Positions 5,593 through 10,975 of a stretch of DNA of 10,975 nucleotides are shown here, piece by piece. Below the pieces are notes generated by a model that was given only the letters and a program-made list of their open reading frames with translations, was not told the origin of the DNA and did no database searches. Position 1 is the first letter of the stretch, and each line of letters opens with the position of its first letter. The translations under genes and the position numbers were made by a program. The DNA lies in the NCBI GenBank assembly GCA_035354275.1, contig DAOQAU010000054.1, forward strand, positions 1 through 10,975, read 5' to 3'. The DNA is from DAOQAU01 sp035354275. Lineage in GTDB: Bacteria > Cyanobacteriota > Vampirovibrionia > Gastranaerophilales > Gastranaerophilaceae.

Positions 5593-6240
5593 TTAAAAAT
5601 ATTTTTTTCCAAAATCTTTGGTTAAAACATTCATTGTCCAATCATCGTTTTTTTCTTTGGGCAATTTTACCGTAAATCCCGCCTTTTTATAAAGTTTAAT
5701 AAGATTATCTTTTTCTTCTTGCACCATACATTCGATTTCAGAAACATTTTTTTCTTCGGCGATGTTCTTAATTCTTTTGCCTATCTTTATTAATATATTT
5801 TTTATTTCTTTATTGTTTCTTTTTGAATTATCAACTACAAGATGGCTTATAAAAAGTTTTCCGTCTTTTTCGGAATAGCCAAACCCTGCCAGAATTTTTC
5901 CATATGCATCTTTAATTACTTCAATATCCAATAAAAACGCCTTTTCAAGATTGTATTTGCAAGCTGATAAAACACCCAATTTATTAATAAAGCGAACTAA
6001 AAAATTTTTTCCTCGTTGGGGTTTTAGAGCCTCAGAAACAAAAAAATTTGAAAAATTAATGATATCAGAAATGTTTGAAAGTTTTTCTAATTTAAAATTT
6101 TCTTGTGCTGCTTTAACAAAACTATCTGATGAAGATGAGGTTTCTCCGATAATTTTCGGAAAGACCTCGGATATTTTAGAAATATCGCCAATAATTTTGG
6201 AGGTTTCTACTATACTAACTGAAGAAACAGGCTTGAACAC
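5593..6240 (-). CDS. Putative GNAT-family N-acetyltransferase
   Basis: A 215-residue protein whose second half resembles the GNAT acetyl-CoA fold. A beta strand L-F-I-S-H-L-V-V (129-136) leads into D-N-S-K-R-N-N-K-E-I, a weak version of the acetyl-CoA pyrophosphate loop with the glycines replaced. The end N-L-I-K-L-Y-K-K-A-G-F (179-189) is the typical final helix and strand. The first 90 residues are Ser/Lys/Ile-rich, with a repeated K-I-I-G-[DE]-[IT]-S (16 and 29), and are not recognised. The start is GTG 6240, because no ATG occurs before Met172; AGGA (complement of 6251-6254) lies 10 nt upstream. Substrate unknown. The degenerate loop means activity is uncertain. Confidence 0.65.
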   Translation of the reverse strand: MFKPVSSVSIVETSKIIGDISKISEVFPKIIGETSSSSDSFVKAAQENFKLEKLSNISDIINFSNFFVSEALKPQRGKNFLVRFINKLGVLSACKYNLEKAFLLDIEVIKDAYGKILAGFGYSEKDGKLFISHLVVDNSKRNNKEIKNILIKIGKRIKNIAEEKNVSEIECMVQEEKDNLIKLYKKAGFTVKLPKEKNDDWTMNVLTKDFGKKYF

Positions 6241-6274
6241 TTACATTTTGTCCTACAAACTACGCAATATTTAA

Positions 6275-6306
6275 AAAACAAATCAATAATAATTATTGCT
6301 TGTTTT
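6275..6306. promoter_or_regulatory. Inverted repeat A in the divergent acetyltransferase/folK region
   Basis: AAAACAA (6275-6281) pairs with TTGTTTT (6300-6306), and CAATAAT (6284-6290) pairs with ATTATTG (6292-6298). This gives 14 pairs with a small asymmetric bulge around a single-base centre. It lies between two divergent genes, where neither needs a terminator, so an operator for the leftward gene is more likely. Not proven. Confidence 0.4.
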
Positions 6307-6325
6307 CATGCGTTTTTTAAAATAA

Positions 6326-6358
6326 TTTAATATATAACTTGTATTGTTATATATTAAA
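6326..6358. promoter_or_regulatory. Inverted repeat B just upstream of the folK promoter
   Basis: TTTAATATATAAC (6326-6338) and GTTATATATTAAA (6346-6358) are perfect 13-nt inverted copies around a 7-nt centre TTGTATT. The repeat ends 11 bp before the folK -35 box, the place where an activator or a repressor of the divergent gene would bind. AT-only arms raise the chance of coincidence, but 13 perfect pairs with C/G at the inner ends is notable. Confidence 0.45.
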
Positions 6359-6369
6359 AGTTTTAACAT

Positions 6370-6399
6370 TTGACAATTTTACCAAAGACATTGTAAAAT
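6370..6399 (+). promoter_or_regulatory. folK promoter, predicted leaderless start
   Basis: A consensus -35 TTGACA (6370-6375), an 18-bp spacer and TAAAAT (6394-6399). The -10 box ends 7 nt before ATG 6407, so RNA would start at or next to the start codon. There is no Shine-Dalgarno between promoter and ATG. Box sequences and spacing match those before the acyl-activating enzyme. Confidence 0.7.
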
Positions 6400-6406
6400 T
6401 AAGATT

Positions 6407-6913
6407 ATGACTATTGTTTACTTATGCTTGGGTTCAAATAAAGGAGATAGAGTTGGTTATGTTCAGCAAGCCACAAGGCTTTTGGGCGAACTTGAAAGCT
6501 GCAGTATTATAAGAACATCATCGCTTTATGAAACTCAGCCATGGCTTGAAGTTGATACGCAATGGTATGTTAATGCCGTTATTGAAATGAAAACTTCTTT
6601 AAGCCCGATTTCTCTTATGGAAGAATGTTTGAGGGTTGAGAAACAACTTGGCAGAAACAGGCAGGAAGAAGGTTTTCAAGGAGACCGGACTATTGATATA
6701 GATATTCTTTTTTACGGAAAAGATGTAATAAAACAAGAAAATCTTGAAATTCCTCATAAATATTTGGATAAGCGTGCTTTTGCGCTTGTCCCTATGCTTG
6801 AATTAAATCCGGATTTTGTTCACCCTGAATTAAATAAGGACATTTCTCAACTCCATGAAGAACTTGAAAATCCTGAAATGGTTCTTCTTTACGGAACAAA
6901 ATTTGAAGATTAA
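6407..6913 (+). CDS. folK: 2-amino-4-hydroxy-6-hydroxymethyldihydropteridine pyrophosphokinase (HPPK)
   Basis: A 168-residue HPPK, which transfers pyrophosphate from ATP to hydroxymethyl-dihydropterin in folate synthesis, in the cytoplasm. Motifs in order: L-G-S-N-K-G-D-R (8-15), S-S-L-Y-E-T-Q-P-W (38-46), W-Y-V-N-A-V-I-E (53-60), E-K-Q-L-G-R (78-83), then D-R-T-I-D-I-D-I-L (93-101) with Mg-binding Asp97 and Asp99, and I-P-H-K-Y-L-D-K-R-A-F near 121. Length is normal for a stand-alone HPPK; it is not fused to FolB or FolP, and no other folate gene is adjacent. The ATG lies 7 nt after the -10 box with no Shine-Dalgarno. A strong terminator follows. Confidence 0.96.
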   Translation: MTIVYLCLGSNKGDRVGYVQQATRLLGELESCSIIRTSSLYETQPWLEVDTQWYVNAVIEMKTSLSPISLMEECLRVEKQLGRNRQEEGFQGDRTIDIDILFYGKDVIKQENLEIPHKYLDKRAFALVPMLELNPDFVHPELNKDISQLHEELENPEMVLLYGTKFED

Positions 6914-6924
6914 GTTATAAAATT

Positions 6925-6963
6925 AAAAGGCGGCGGGCTGCTTTGCAGCCCGCCGCCTTTTTT
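6925..6963. terminator. Bidirectional GC-rich terminator between folK and the transporter
   Basis: A perfect 13-bp stem, GGCGGCGGGCTGC (6929-6941) with 6945-6957, has a TTT loop. It is flanked by AAAA on the left and TTTTTT on the right, so it can act in both directions. It serves folK on the plus strand and the transporter gene ending at 6973 on the minus strand. Its GC content contrasts sharply with its surroundings. Confidence 0.95.
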
Positions 6964-6972
6964 ATCAACTCA

Positions 6973-8373
6973 TCAGCACTTACCGCCGTTTTTTCTTTCC
7001 ATAACAAAAAGGGCAATGCATAGTAATAAACATATTAAAGCTGAAGCATCCCAGAACCACAAGGCTCCGCTCCAACTAAATTTATCAACCATAAATCCTG
7101 TGCCGAAAGAAGAAAGGAAGGCACCGACATAACCGAATGTTCCTGTAAAACCTGTTGCGGCAGAAGCGACTTTTTTCGAACTGCTTTCAACTGCACATAA
7201 TCCGCCTATCATCATTTGAGGACCGTAAGTAAACACACCGATTAGTGCTATTAAAACAAAATCAATATTACTTATGGTATTAAATTTTAATAGGGTAATG
7301 CAGATGATTACTCCAATAAGATAAAGAATGTTAACTATTGCTCTTTCACCTTTAAATATTTTATCGGAAATAACTCCCGCACCGATTGTGCCTAGAATCC
7401 CAAAAAGTGGCAATGCACTTAATTTCATAGTGGCAAGCTCAATAGAATTGTTTTTTGATTCATGAAGATATTTTATAACCCAATCTTCAACACCGAATCT
7501 TATTATATAGACAAAAATATAGGCAATCGCGAGTAACCAAAGGGTTTTATTGAAAAGTATGTGATCTTTAAAAATTTGTCCGTAAGTTCTTGTATCGACT
7601 TCTTCGGGAGATTCACAATCAGCATCTTCGGTAATTTTTTCTTCTCTGAATTTTTCAACACAAGGCAGCCCCATTGACTGAGGTCTATCCCAAAGTCTTC
7701 CGTAAAGCCAGAGCGCGGCGATTATTGCAAGCGTTGCAGGAACAAAAAATGCCATTCTCCAACCGAAGTGTGCGGCTATTGTGCCTGAAACTATTACGCT
7801 CAAAAATGTTCCGACCTGGTGGGAACAAGACCATAGCGACCACTTTGTACCCCTTTCAGAATTTGAATACCAATAAGTCAAACTTTTTGCAACAGCGGGG
7901 AATCCTGCGGATTGAAACCAACCGTTTGCGCCCCAAAAGAAAGCAAATAGCCAAAGCAAAGCCATATTTGCAGGCAAACCGAAAAATGAAGCTTGTCCGG
8001 GTGTTATGAAAAATGCACTGAGAACGAAGCAGAGGTTTGCAATCGCACTTAAAATCAATGCCGTAGGGAAAAATTTCCTTACATCGGCACTGTCTGCAAT
8101 AACACCGTTTACAAATTTTCCTATGCCGTAAGTTAAGTAAAGCGAACTTCCAAGCAAGCCTAATTCGGTGTTTGTAAAGCCGAATTCGGCACTTAAGCCC
8201 GGTAGTGCAACAGCGATATTTTTCTTGCAAAGATAAAATATCGCATAGCCGATAAAACATGAATAAAACATTCTTAAACGCCAGTGTGCGTAAGTTTTTT
8301 TAATCTGAGCTTCATCCGTCATTTGTTCTTTAATAGGTGGTTCTTTAAAAAAATCAACCAAAAAATTAGCCAT
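6973..8373 (-). CDS. GlpT-like organophosphate:phosphate antiporter (MFS, OPA family)
   Basis: A 466-residue inner-membrane transporter with twelve predicted helices, expected to import a phosphate ester such as glycerol-3-phosphate or a sugar phosphate in exchange for phosphate. ATG 8373 is preferred: GGGAG (complement of 8380-8384) lies 6 nt upstream, whereas the ATG at 8379 directly abuts it. Family marks: G-Y-A-I-F-Y-L-C-K-K-N in helix 1 (42-52), N-G-W-F-Q-S-A-G-F-P (151-160), W-S-C-S-H-Q-V-G (182-189), P-Q-S-M-G-L-P (232-238), I-R-F-G-V-E-D-W (292-299), and A-T-G-F-T-G-T-F-G-Y in the C-terminal half. From memory of E. coli GlpT, its His165 and Arg269 correspond to His186 and Arg293 here, while Arg45 is replaced by Lys50. 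It lies 26 nt downstream of the exonuclease gene in one operon. Substrate not determined. Confidence 0.9.
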   Translation of the reverse strand: MANFLVDFFKEPPIKEQMTDEAQIKKTYAHWRLRMFYSCFIGYAIFYLCKKNIAVALPGLSAEFGFTNTELGLLGSSLYLTYGIGKFVNGVIADSADVRKFFPTALILSAIANLCFVLSAFFITPGQASFFGLPANMALLWLFAFFWGANGWFQSAGFPAVAKSLTYWYSNSERGTKWSLWSCSHQVGTFLSVIVSGTIAAHFGWRMAFFVPATLAIIAALWLYGRLWDRPQSMGLPCVEKFREEKITEDADCESPEEVDTRTYGQIFKDHILFNKTLWLLAIAYIFVYIIRFGVEDWVIKYLHESKNNSIELATMKLSALPLFGILGTIGAGVISDKIFKGERAIVNILYLIGVIICITLLKFNTISNIDFVLIALIGVFTYGPQMMIGGLCAVESSSKKVASAATGFTGTFGYVGAFLSSFGTGFMVDKFSWSGALWFWDASALICLLLCIALFVMERKNGGKC

Positions 8374-8399
8374 TTTCATCTCCCGTTATACTGATTTTA

Positions 8400-9320
8400 T
8401 TATCTTCTATCTTGTTTTATTATTTGAATGTTACGAGTTTCGGAAACTTCCTGACGCGCATCTTTAATGGTATTGCGTTTTTCTTCCTCAAGGCTTAGCC
8501 CGCCTACAAGTCTGTCTATAAATCCTGTATTGAGCTTAACCGCTTTTTCCATTGCACCTATTTCTTCCAAAATATCTTTAATTGCAGAAAAATCGTAACC
8601 GAAAGATTGTCTGGATTGGTAAACCATGGTTTCACCGCTTTGTGAAGTAATCGGTTTACCGCCCATATCAAAATAAAGCTTGAATACCGTGCGCAAATCC
8701 TGCAGTTCAGATTGCATAGCAACAACACATTGTTGAATTCTCAAATATCTTTCAAAAAGGTATTCCACATTTTCAAGCTGCTTTTCTTGCCAGTCATATC
8801 TTTGCAGGTAAAGTTTTTTTAACCCGGGATATGCAAGCGCAAGCCCCATAGTATCAGCCATAGCTCTGTGATGTTTTGTGAATTCGACATTGAATTTTTT
8901 GGTTAAATTTTCAAGTCCATGAGATTCCAAGTCAGGAAAGACTTCTTTAAACATTTGTTGAGTGTCGATTCTCGGGTTTGTAATTTCTTTGTTGAAAAGT
9001 CTTAAAGAAGCTTCGTTAAGGAAAGAATAATCAAAAATCGCATTGTGGGCTACAATCGGATAATCGCCTATAAATTCCAAAATTTTAGGCAAAATCTCTT
9101 CTTCCGTTGGCGCATCTTTAACCATTTCTTCGTTTATACCGTGAATCGCCATACTCGATTTTCTAATGTGTTGCTGAGGATTTATCAGAGTTTGAAATTC
9201 ATCTTTAATTTTTCCGTTTTCAAGTCTGACTGCGGCAAATTCGATTATTTTTTCTCTCGTGTAGTCTAAGCCTGTGGTTTCAGTGTCTAAAACTATTTCA
9301 ATTATTTTCTTTTTAGTCAT
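8400..9320 (-). CDS. DEDDh 3'-5' exonuclease, DNA polymerase III epsilon-like
   Basis: A 306-residue protein with an N-terminal DnaQ-type exonuclease domain (about 1-160). Exo I D-T-E-T-T-G has Asp12 and Glu14, Exo II A-H-N-A-I-F-D-Y-S-F-L has Asp97, and Exo III H-R-A-M-A-D has His151 and Asp156, so all five catalytic residues of the DEDDh class are present. It should remove nucleotides from 3' ends of DNA or RNA. Residues 160-306 form an extension not needed for the fold: charged and helix-rich, possibly coiled (about 175-215), with no motif I recognise. It is longer than plain epsilon subunits (about 240), so a separate repair or RNase role is possible. The ATG has GGAGAG closely upstream. 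First gene of the operon with the transporter. Confidence 0.9.
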   Translation of the reverse strand: MTKKKIIEIVLDTETTGLDYTREKIIEFAAVRLENGKIKDEFQTLINPQQHIRKSSMAIHGINEEMVKDAPTEEEILPKILEFIGDYPIVAHNAIFDYSFLNEASLRLFNKEITNPRIDTQQMFKEVFPDLESHGLENLTKKFNVEFTKHHRAMADTMGLALAYPGLKKLYLQRYDWQEKQLENVEYLFERYLRIQQCVVAMQSELQDLRTVFKLYFDMGGKPITSQSGETMVYQSRQSFGYDFSAIKDILEEIGAMEKAVKLNTGFIDRLVGGLSLEEEKRNTIKDARQEVSETRNIQIIKQDRR

Positions 9321-9395
9321 TAATCTCTCCGACCGGTAATTGCAAAAAATCTAGTTTCATGCATTCTATTAAATCGTAGCACAAATGTAAAAATA

Positions 9396-9424
9396 TTGAT
9401 ATATTTTTTTACCCATGATAAAGT
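9396..9424 (+). promoter_or_regulatory. Predicted thioredoxin promoter
   Basis: TTGATA (9396-9401), a 17-bp spacer and TAAAGT (9419-9424), with TG two bases before the -10 (extended type). AAAAATAT (9389-9396) and ATATTTTT (9401-9408) form an inverted repeat over the -35 box. AGGAGA (9443-9448) is the ribosome site for ATG 9457. The rest of 9321-9395 must hold the minus-strand promoter of the exonuclease gene, but I see no convincing boxes. Confidence 0.5.
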
Positions 9425-9456
9425 AATGTGATACAAGGTTATAGGAGATTTTTACA

Positions 9457-9780
9457 ATGTCAAACGCAATAGAAATTAACGATTCAACATTTGAAGCAGA
9501 AGTGTTAACTTCAAGCATCCCTGTAGTGGTGGACTTTTGGGCACCTTGGTGCGGACCTTGTAGAAAATTGGGACCGGTGCTTGATGAAGTCGCACAAGAA
9601 CTAAGCGGCAAAATAAAAGTGGTTAAAATCAATACAGACGATAATTTTAAAACAGCAAAAGAATACTCGATAAGCGGATTGCCAAGCCTTTTGGTTTTCA
9701 AAAACGGACATGCAGTAGAAAGACTTGTCGGTTTAATGCCAAAATCTTCAATCGTTTCCAATATCGAAAAACATTTATAA
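9457..9780 (+). CDS. trxA: Thioredoxin
   Basis: A 107-residue classical thioredoxin, the cytoplasmic dithiol donor for ribonucleotide reductase, peroxiredoxins and other disulfide targets. The active site W-A-P-W-C-G-P-C-R-K lies at residues 28-37 with redox cysteines 32 and 35. The cis-proline is Pro76 in G-L-P-S-L, followed by V-F-K-N-G. Length and motif positions equal the E. coli type. AGGAG lies 9 nt before the ATG. A membrane protein gene starts 22 nt after its stop and shares the transcript. Confidence 0.97.
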   Translation: MSNAIEINDSTFEAEVLTSSIPVVVDFWAPWCGPCRKLGPVLDEVAQELSGKIKVVKINTDDNFKTAKEYSISGLPSLLVFKNGHAVERLVGLMPKSSIVSNIEKHL

Positions 9781-9801
9781 AAGCAAGCTCGGAGATGAAA
9801 A

Positions 9802-10407
9802 ATGATAAATAAAGCAAGAAGAGCGGATAATATTATTGAATGGATTATTATTGGAATTGTTGCGATTATTTTTTTGAATTTATTTTTAGGCAAGGTTTAT
9901 GACCATTTTCAAGAAACGGTCGCATCAAGCAAATTAAACAAAATGTTCCAGCCCGAGCAAACACGCTTTGAGCCTTCATCTAATGCAAATTACGCAGACG
10001 CGAGCTCTCAGATAAACGTTCCGCTTGTAGGCGAACAAGGGCTGGAACGGTATAAAAACGGAGCAATTAGAGTAATTCAAAATCTTATTAACAAAGACTT
10101 GAGCGGAAATTGGCTCTGGCAAAGAAATCTTGCCGAAGAAGCTACGGTGTTGAATATTATAAACACCTTGATTGATAATAATTCTGCATATTCCTCTCTT
10201 TCAGGGCAAGAGGCATATGACCTGCAATCTAAATTAGTACAGTATATGATAAATATAGATTTATCTTCAAAAAGAACCCGCATAGGACAGTACGGAGCTG
10301 TTGATTACTTTGAAGCAGACTATTCGGTATGCCCTTGGGATTTTTCAACAGAAGATATGCAAATCAAAAGTATTGCCTGCATAAAATATTCTTTTAGCAA
10401 AAATTAA
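9802..10407 (+). CDS. Membrane-anchored protein of unknown function downstream of trxA
   Basis: A 201-residue protein not recognised as any family. A short basic start (K4, R6, R7) is followed by one hydrophobic segment (about residues 11-30), suggesting an N-terminal anchor with the remaining 170 residues outside the membrane. The middle (about 50-80) is Ser/Asn/Gln-rich. Residues 80-155 look helical and hold N-W-L-W-Q-R. The C-terminal part has the only two cysteines (177 and 193), which could form a disulfide. GGAG (9791-9794) lies 7 nt before ATG 9802; an ATG at 9795 is out of frame and stops after five codons. Its stop codon overlaps that of the converging gene by 4 nt, leaving no room for a terminator. 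Confidence 0.8.
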   Translation: MINKARRADNIIEWIIIGIVAIIFLNLFLGKVYDHFQETVASSKLNKMFQPEQTRFEPSSNANYADASSQINVPLVGEQGLERYKNGAIRVIQNLINKDLSGNWLWQRNLAEEATVLNIINTLIDNNSAYSSLSGQEAYDLQSKLVQYMINIDLSSKRTRIGQYGAVDYFEADYSVCPWDFSTEDMQIKSIACIKYSFSKN

Positions 10408-10975
10408 CGTGCCATAGGGGCCCTATCATTTCTTGGAACAGCCCCGCCGTTTTTTGTTGTAAAAGAAAAATTTTGGTACTCAAACTGAGTTCCTGAAGGG
10501 AAAAGCATGCGCAAACGGTGCTCTGATAAAGGAGCAAGAGTGAGCAATAAATTATTAGAAGCAGTTGCACGGCTTAAACCGACACTTCCTAAGTATTCAA
10601 TATAATCTGAAGGTGGAGACCAAGGGCTTTCGGGGTCAAACGGATTATATCCTTGCATGCAGGACATAGAAAAACTGTCATGTAATTCCTCTCCTTGTAT
10701 AGAATATCTATGTAAAACGTAATCTGTGCCATAATTGTTGATAGTTTTATCTAAAAGATAAAATCCTTCATCATCGGCTTTGATTAATATATTTTCATGC
10801 CATTTTTGATCTGCCGTACAAAGATATTTAAACCCCGTTATAGGTCTGTTTTGAGGGATAGCAATTCCAAGATGATTTCCGTACCAGTCAAGAAATCTTT
10901 GCCCCACAGGATGATTGTTGAACACAGGGACTTGGTCTCTTACAGGGGCGTGAGTGTATAATTCTGTTTCGTTTG
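10404..10975 (-). CDS. Partial gene of unknown function, 5' end outside the window
   Basis: The minus-strand frame stays open from the window edge to TAA at 10404-10406, giving the last 189 residues. The GTG at 10925 reads as an internal valine: codons before it continue in frame (T-E-L-Y-T-H-A-P-V-R-D) to the edge, so the true start is not visible. The protein is rich in Pro, Tyr and Asn, has no membrane segment in the visible part, and contains two cysteines at most. A Pro-rich stretch P-E-S-P-W-S-P-P-S-D-Y lies in its middle. The DNA looks somewhat richer in GC than its neighbours. I do not recognise the family. Confidence 0.75.
   Translation of the reverse strand, partial: NETELYTHAPVRDQVPVFNNHPVGQRFLDWYGNHLGIAIPQNRPITGFKYLCTADQKWHENILIKADDEGFYLLDKTINNYGTDYVLHRYSIQGEELHDSFSMSCMQGYNPFDPESPWSPPSDYIEYLGSVGLSRATASNNLLLTLAPLSEHRLRMLFPSGTQFEYQNFSFTTKNGGAVPRNDRAPMAR

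Noticed and set aside
5951..6274. Plus-strand open frame opposite the acetyltransferase gene
   Set aside because: No ribosome site or family signal; it overlaps the GNAT-like gene, whose C-terminal motifs are convincing.
7674..8009. Plus- and minus-strand open frames inside the transporter gene
   Set aside because: Compositional shadows of a clear membrane transporter; basic, Cys-rich translations with no motif.
10404..10925. Complete 173-aa gene starting at GTG 10925
   Set aside because: The frame continues open to the window edge and no ribosome site precedes the GTG, so it is treated as a 5'-truncated gene.
1..10975. CRISPR array, insertion sequence, prophage or toxin-antitoxin pair
   Set aside because: No regularly spaced direct repeats, transposase, integrase, capsid or small overlapping gene pair was seen on either strand.

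Overview
This is an AT-rich bacterial chromosome segment (GC clearly below 40%) of mostly housekeeping genes, with several unusual non-coding elements between them. No phage, plasmid, CRISPR or transposase genes are visible. The organism cannot be fixed from sequence alone. The long-chain acyl-activating enzyme resembles cyanobacterial/plastid acyl-ACP synthetases, and together with the low GC, the Shine-Dalgarno use and the lineage-specific small proteins this would fit a non-photosynthetic gut cyanobacterial relative (Melainabacteria/Gastranaerophilales). That placement is inference (about 0.5-0.6).

Left part (1-3276). An AT-rich leader of about 270 bp carries three perfect palindromes with the same GTATATAC core, about 100 bp apart. 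It precedes a 160-aa protein of unknown function with an internally duplicated LMQxxGxxPTG motif, which is closed by a strong terminator. Next come a short lipoate/octanoate-protein ligase family protein, a roughly 178-bp imperfect palindromic element, a long-chain polyprenyl diphosphate synthase and a signal peptidase I (lepB). The last two are separated by 1 nt and are surely co-transcribed.

Middle part (3277-6963). A 75-bp cloverleaf-like palindromic repeat sits 15 bp before an elongator tRNA-Met(CAT). Downstream of the tRNA lies a 13-nt segment complementary to the tRNA itself. A 650-aa acyl-CoA/acyl-ACP synthetase follows, then convergently a GNAT-like acetyltransferase on the minus strand. 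A divergent intergenic region with two long inverted repeats leads to folK (HPPK), whose promoter lies so close to the ATG that the transcript is predicted to be leaderless. A GC-rich bidirectional terminator closes folK and the converging minus-strand operon.

Right part (6964-10975). A minus-strand operon encodes a DEDDh exonuclease (DnaQ/epsilon-like, with a C-terminal extension of about 150 residues) and then a GlpT-like organophosphate:phosphate antiporter. Divergent from it are thioredoxin and a membrane-anchored protein of unknown function. The latter ends tail-to-tail with a partial minus-strand gene that leaves the window; the two stop codons share the palindrome TTAA.

Functionally the genes cover lipoylation, isoprenoid chain synthesis, protein export, fatty-acid activation, folate synthesis, phosphate-ester uptake and redox. 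There is no single pathway. The most unusual content is non-coding: the GTATATAC palindrome array, the two palindromic elements, the tRNA-complementary segment and the leaderless-type promoters.
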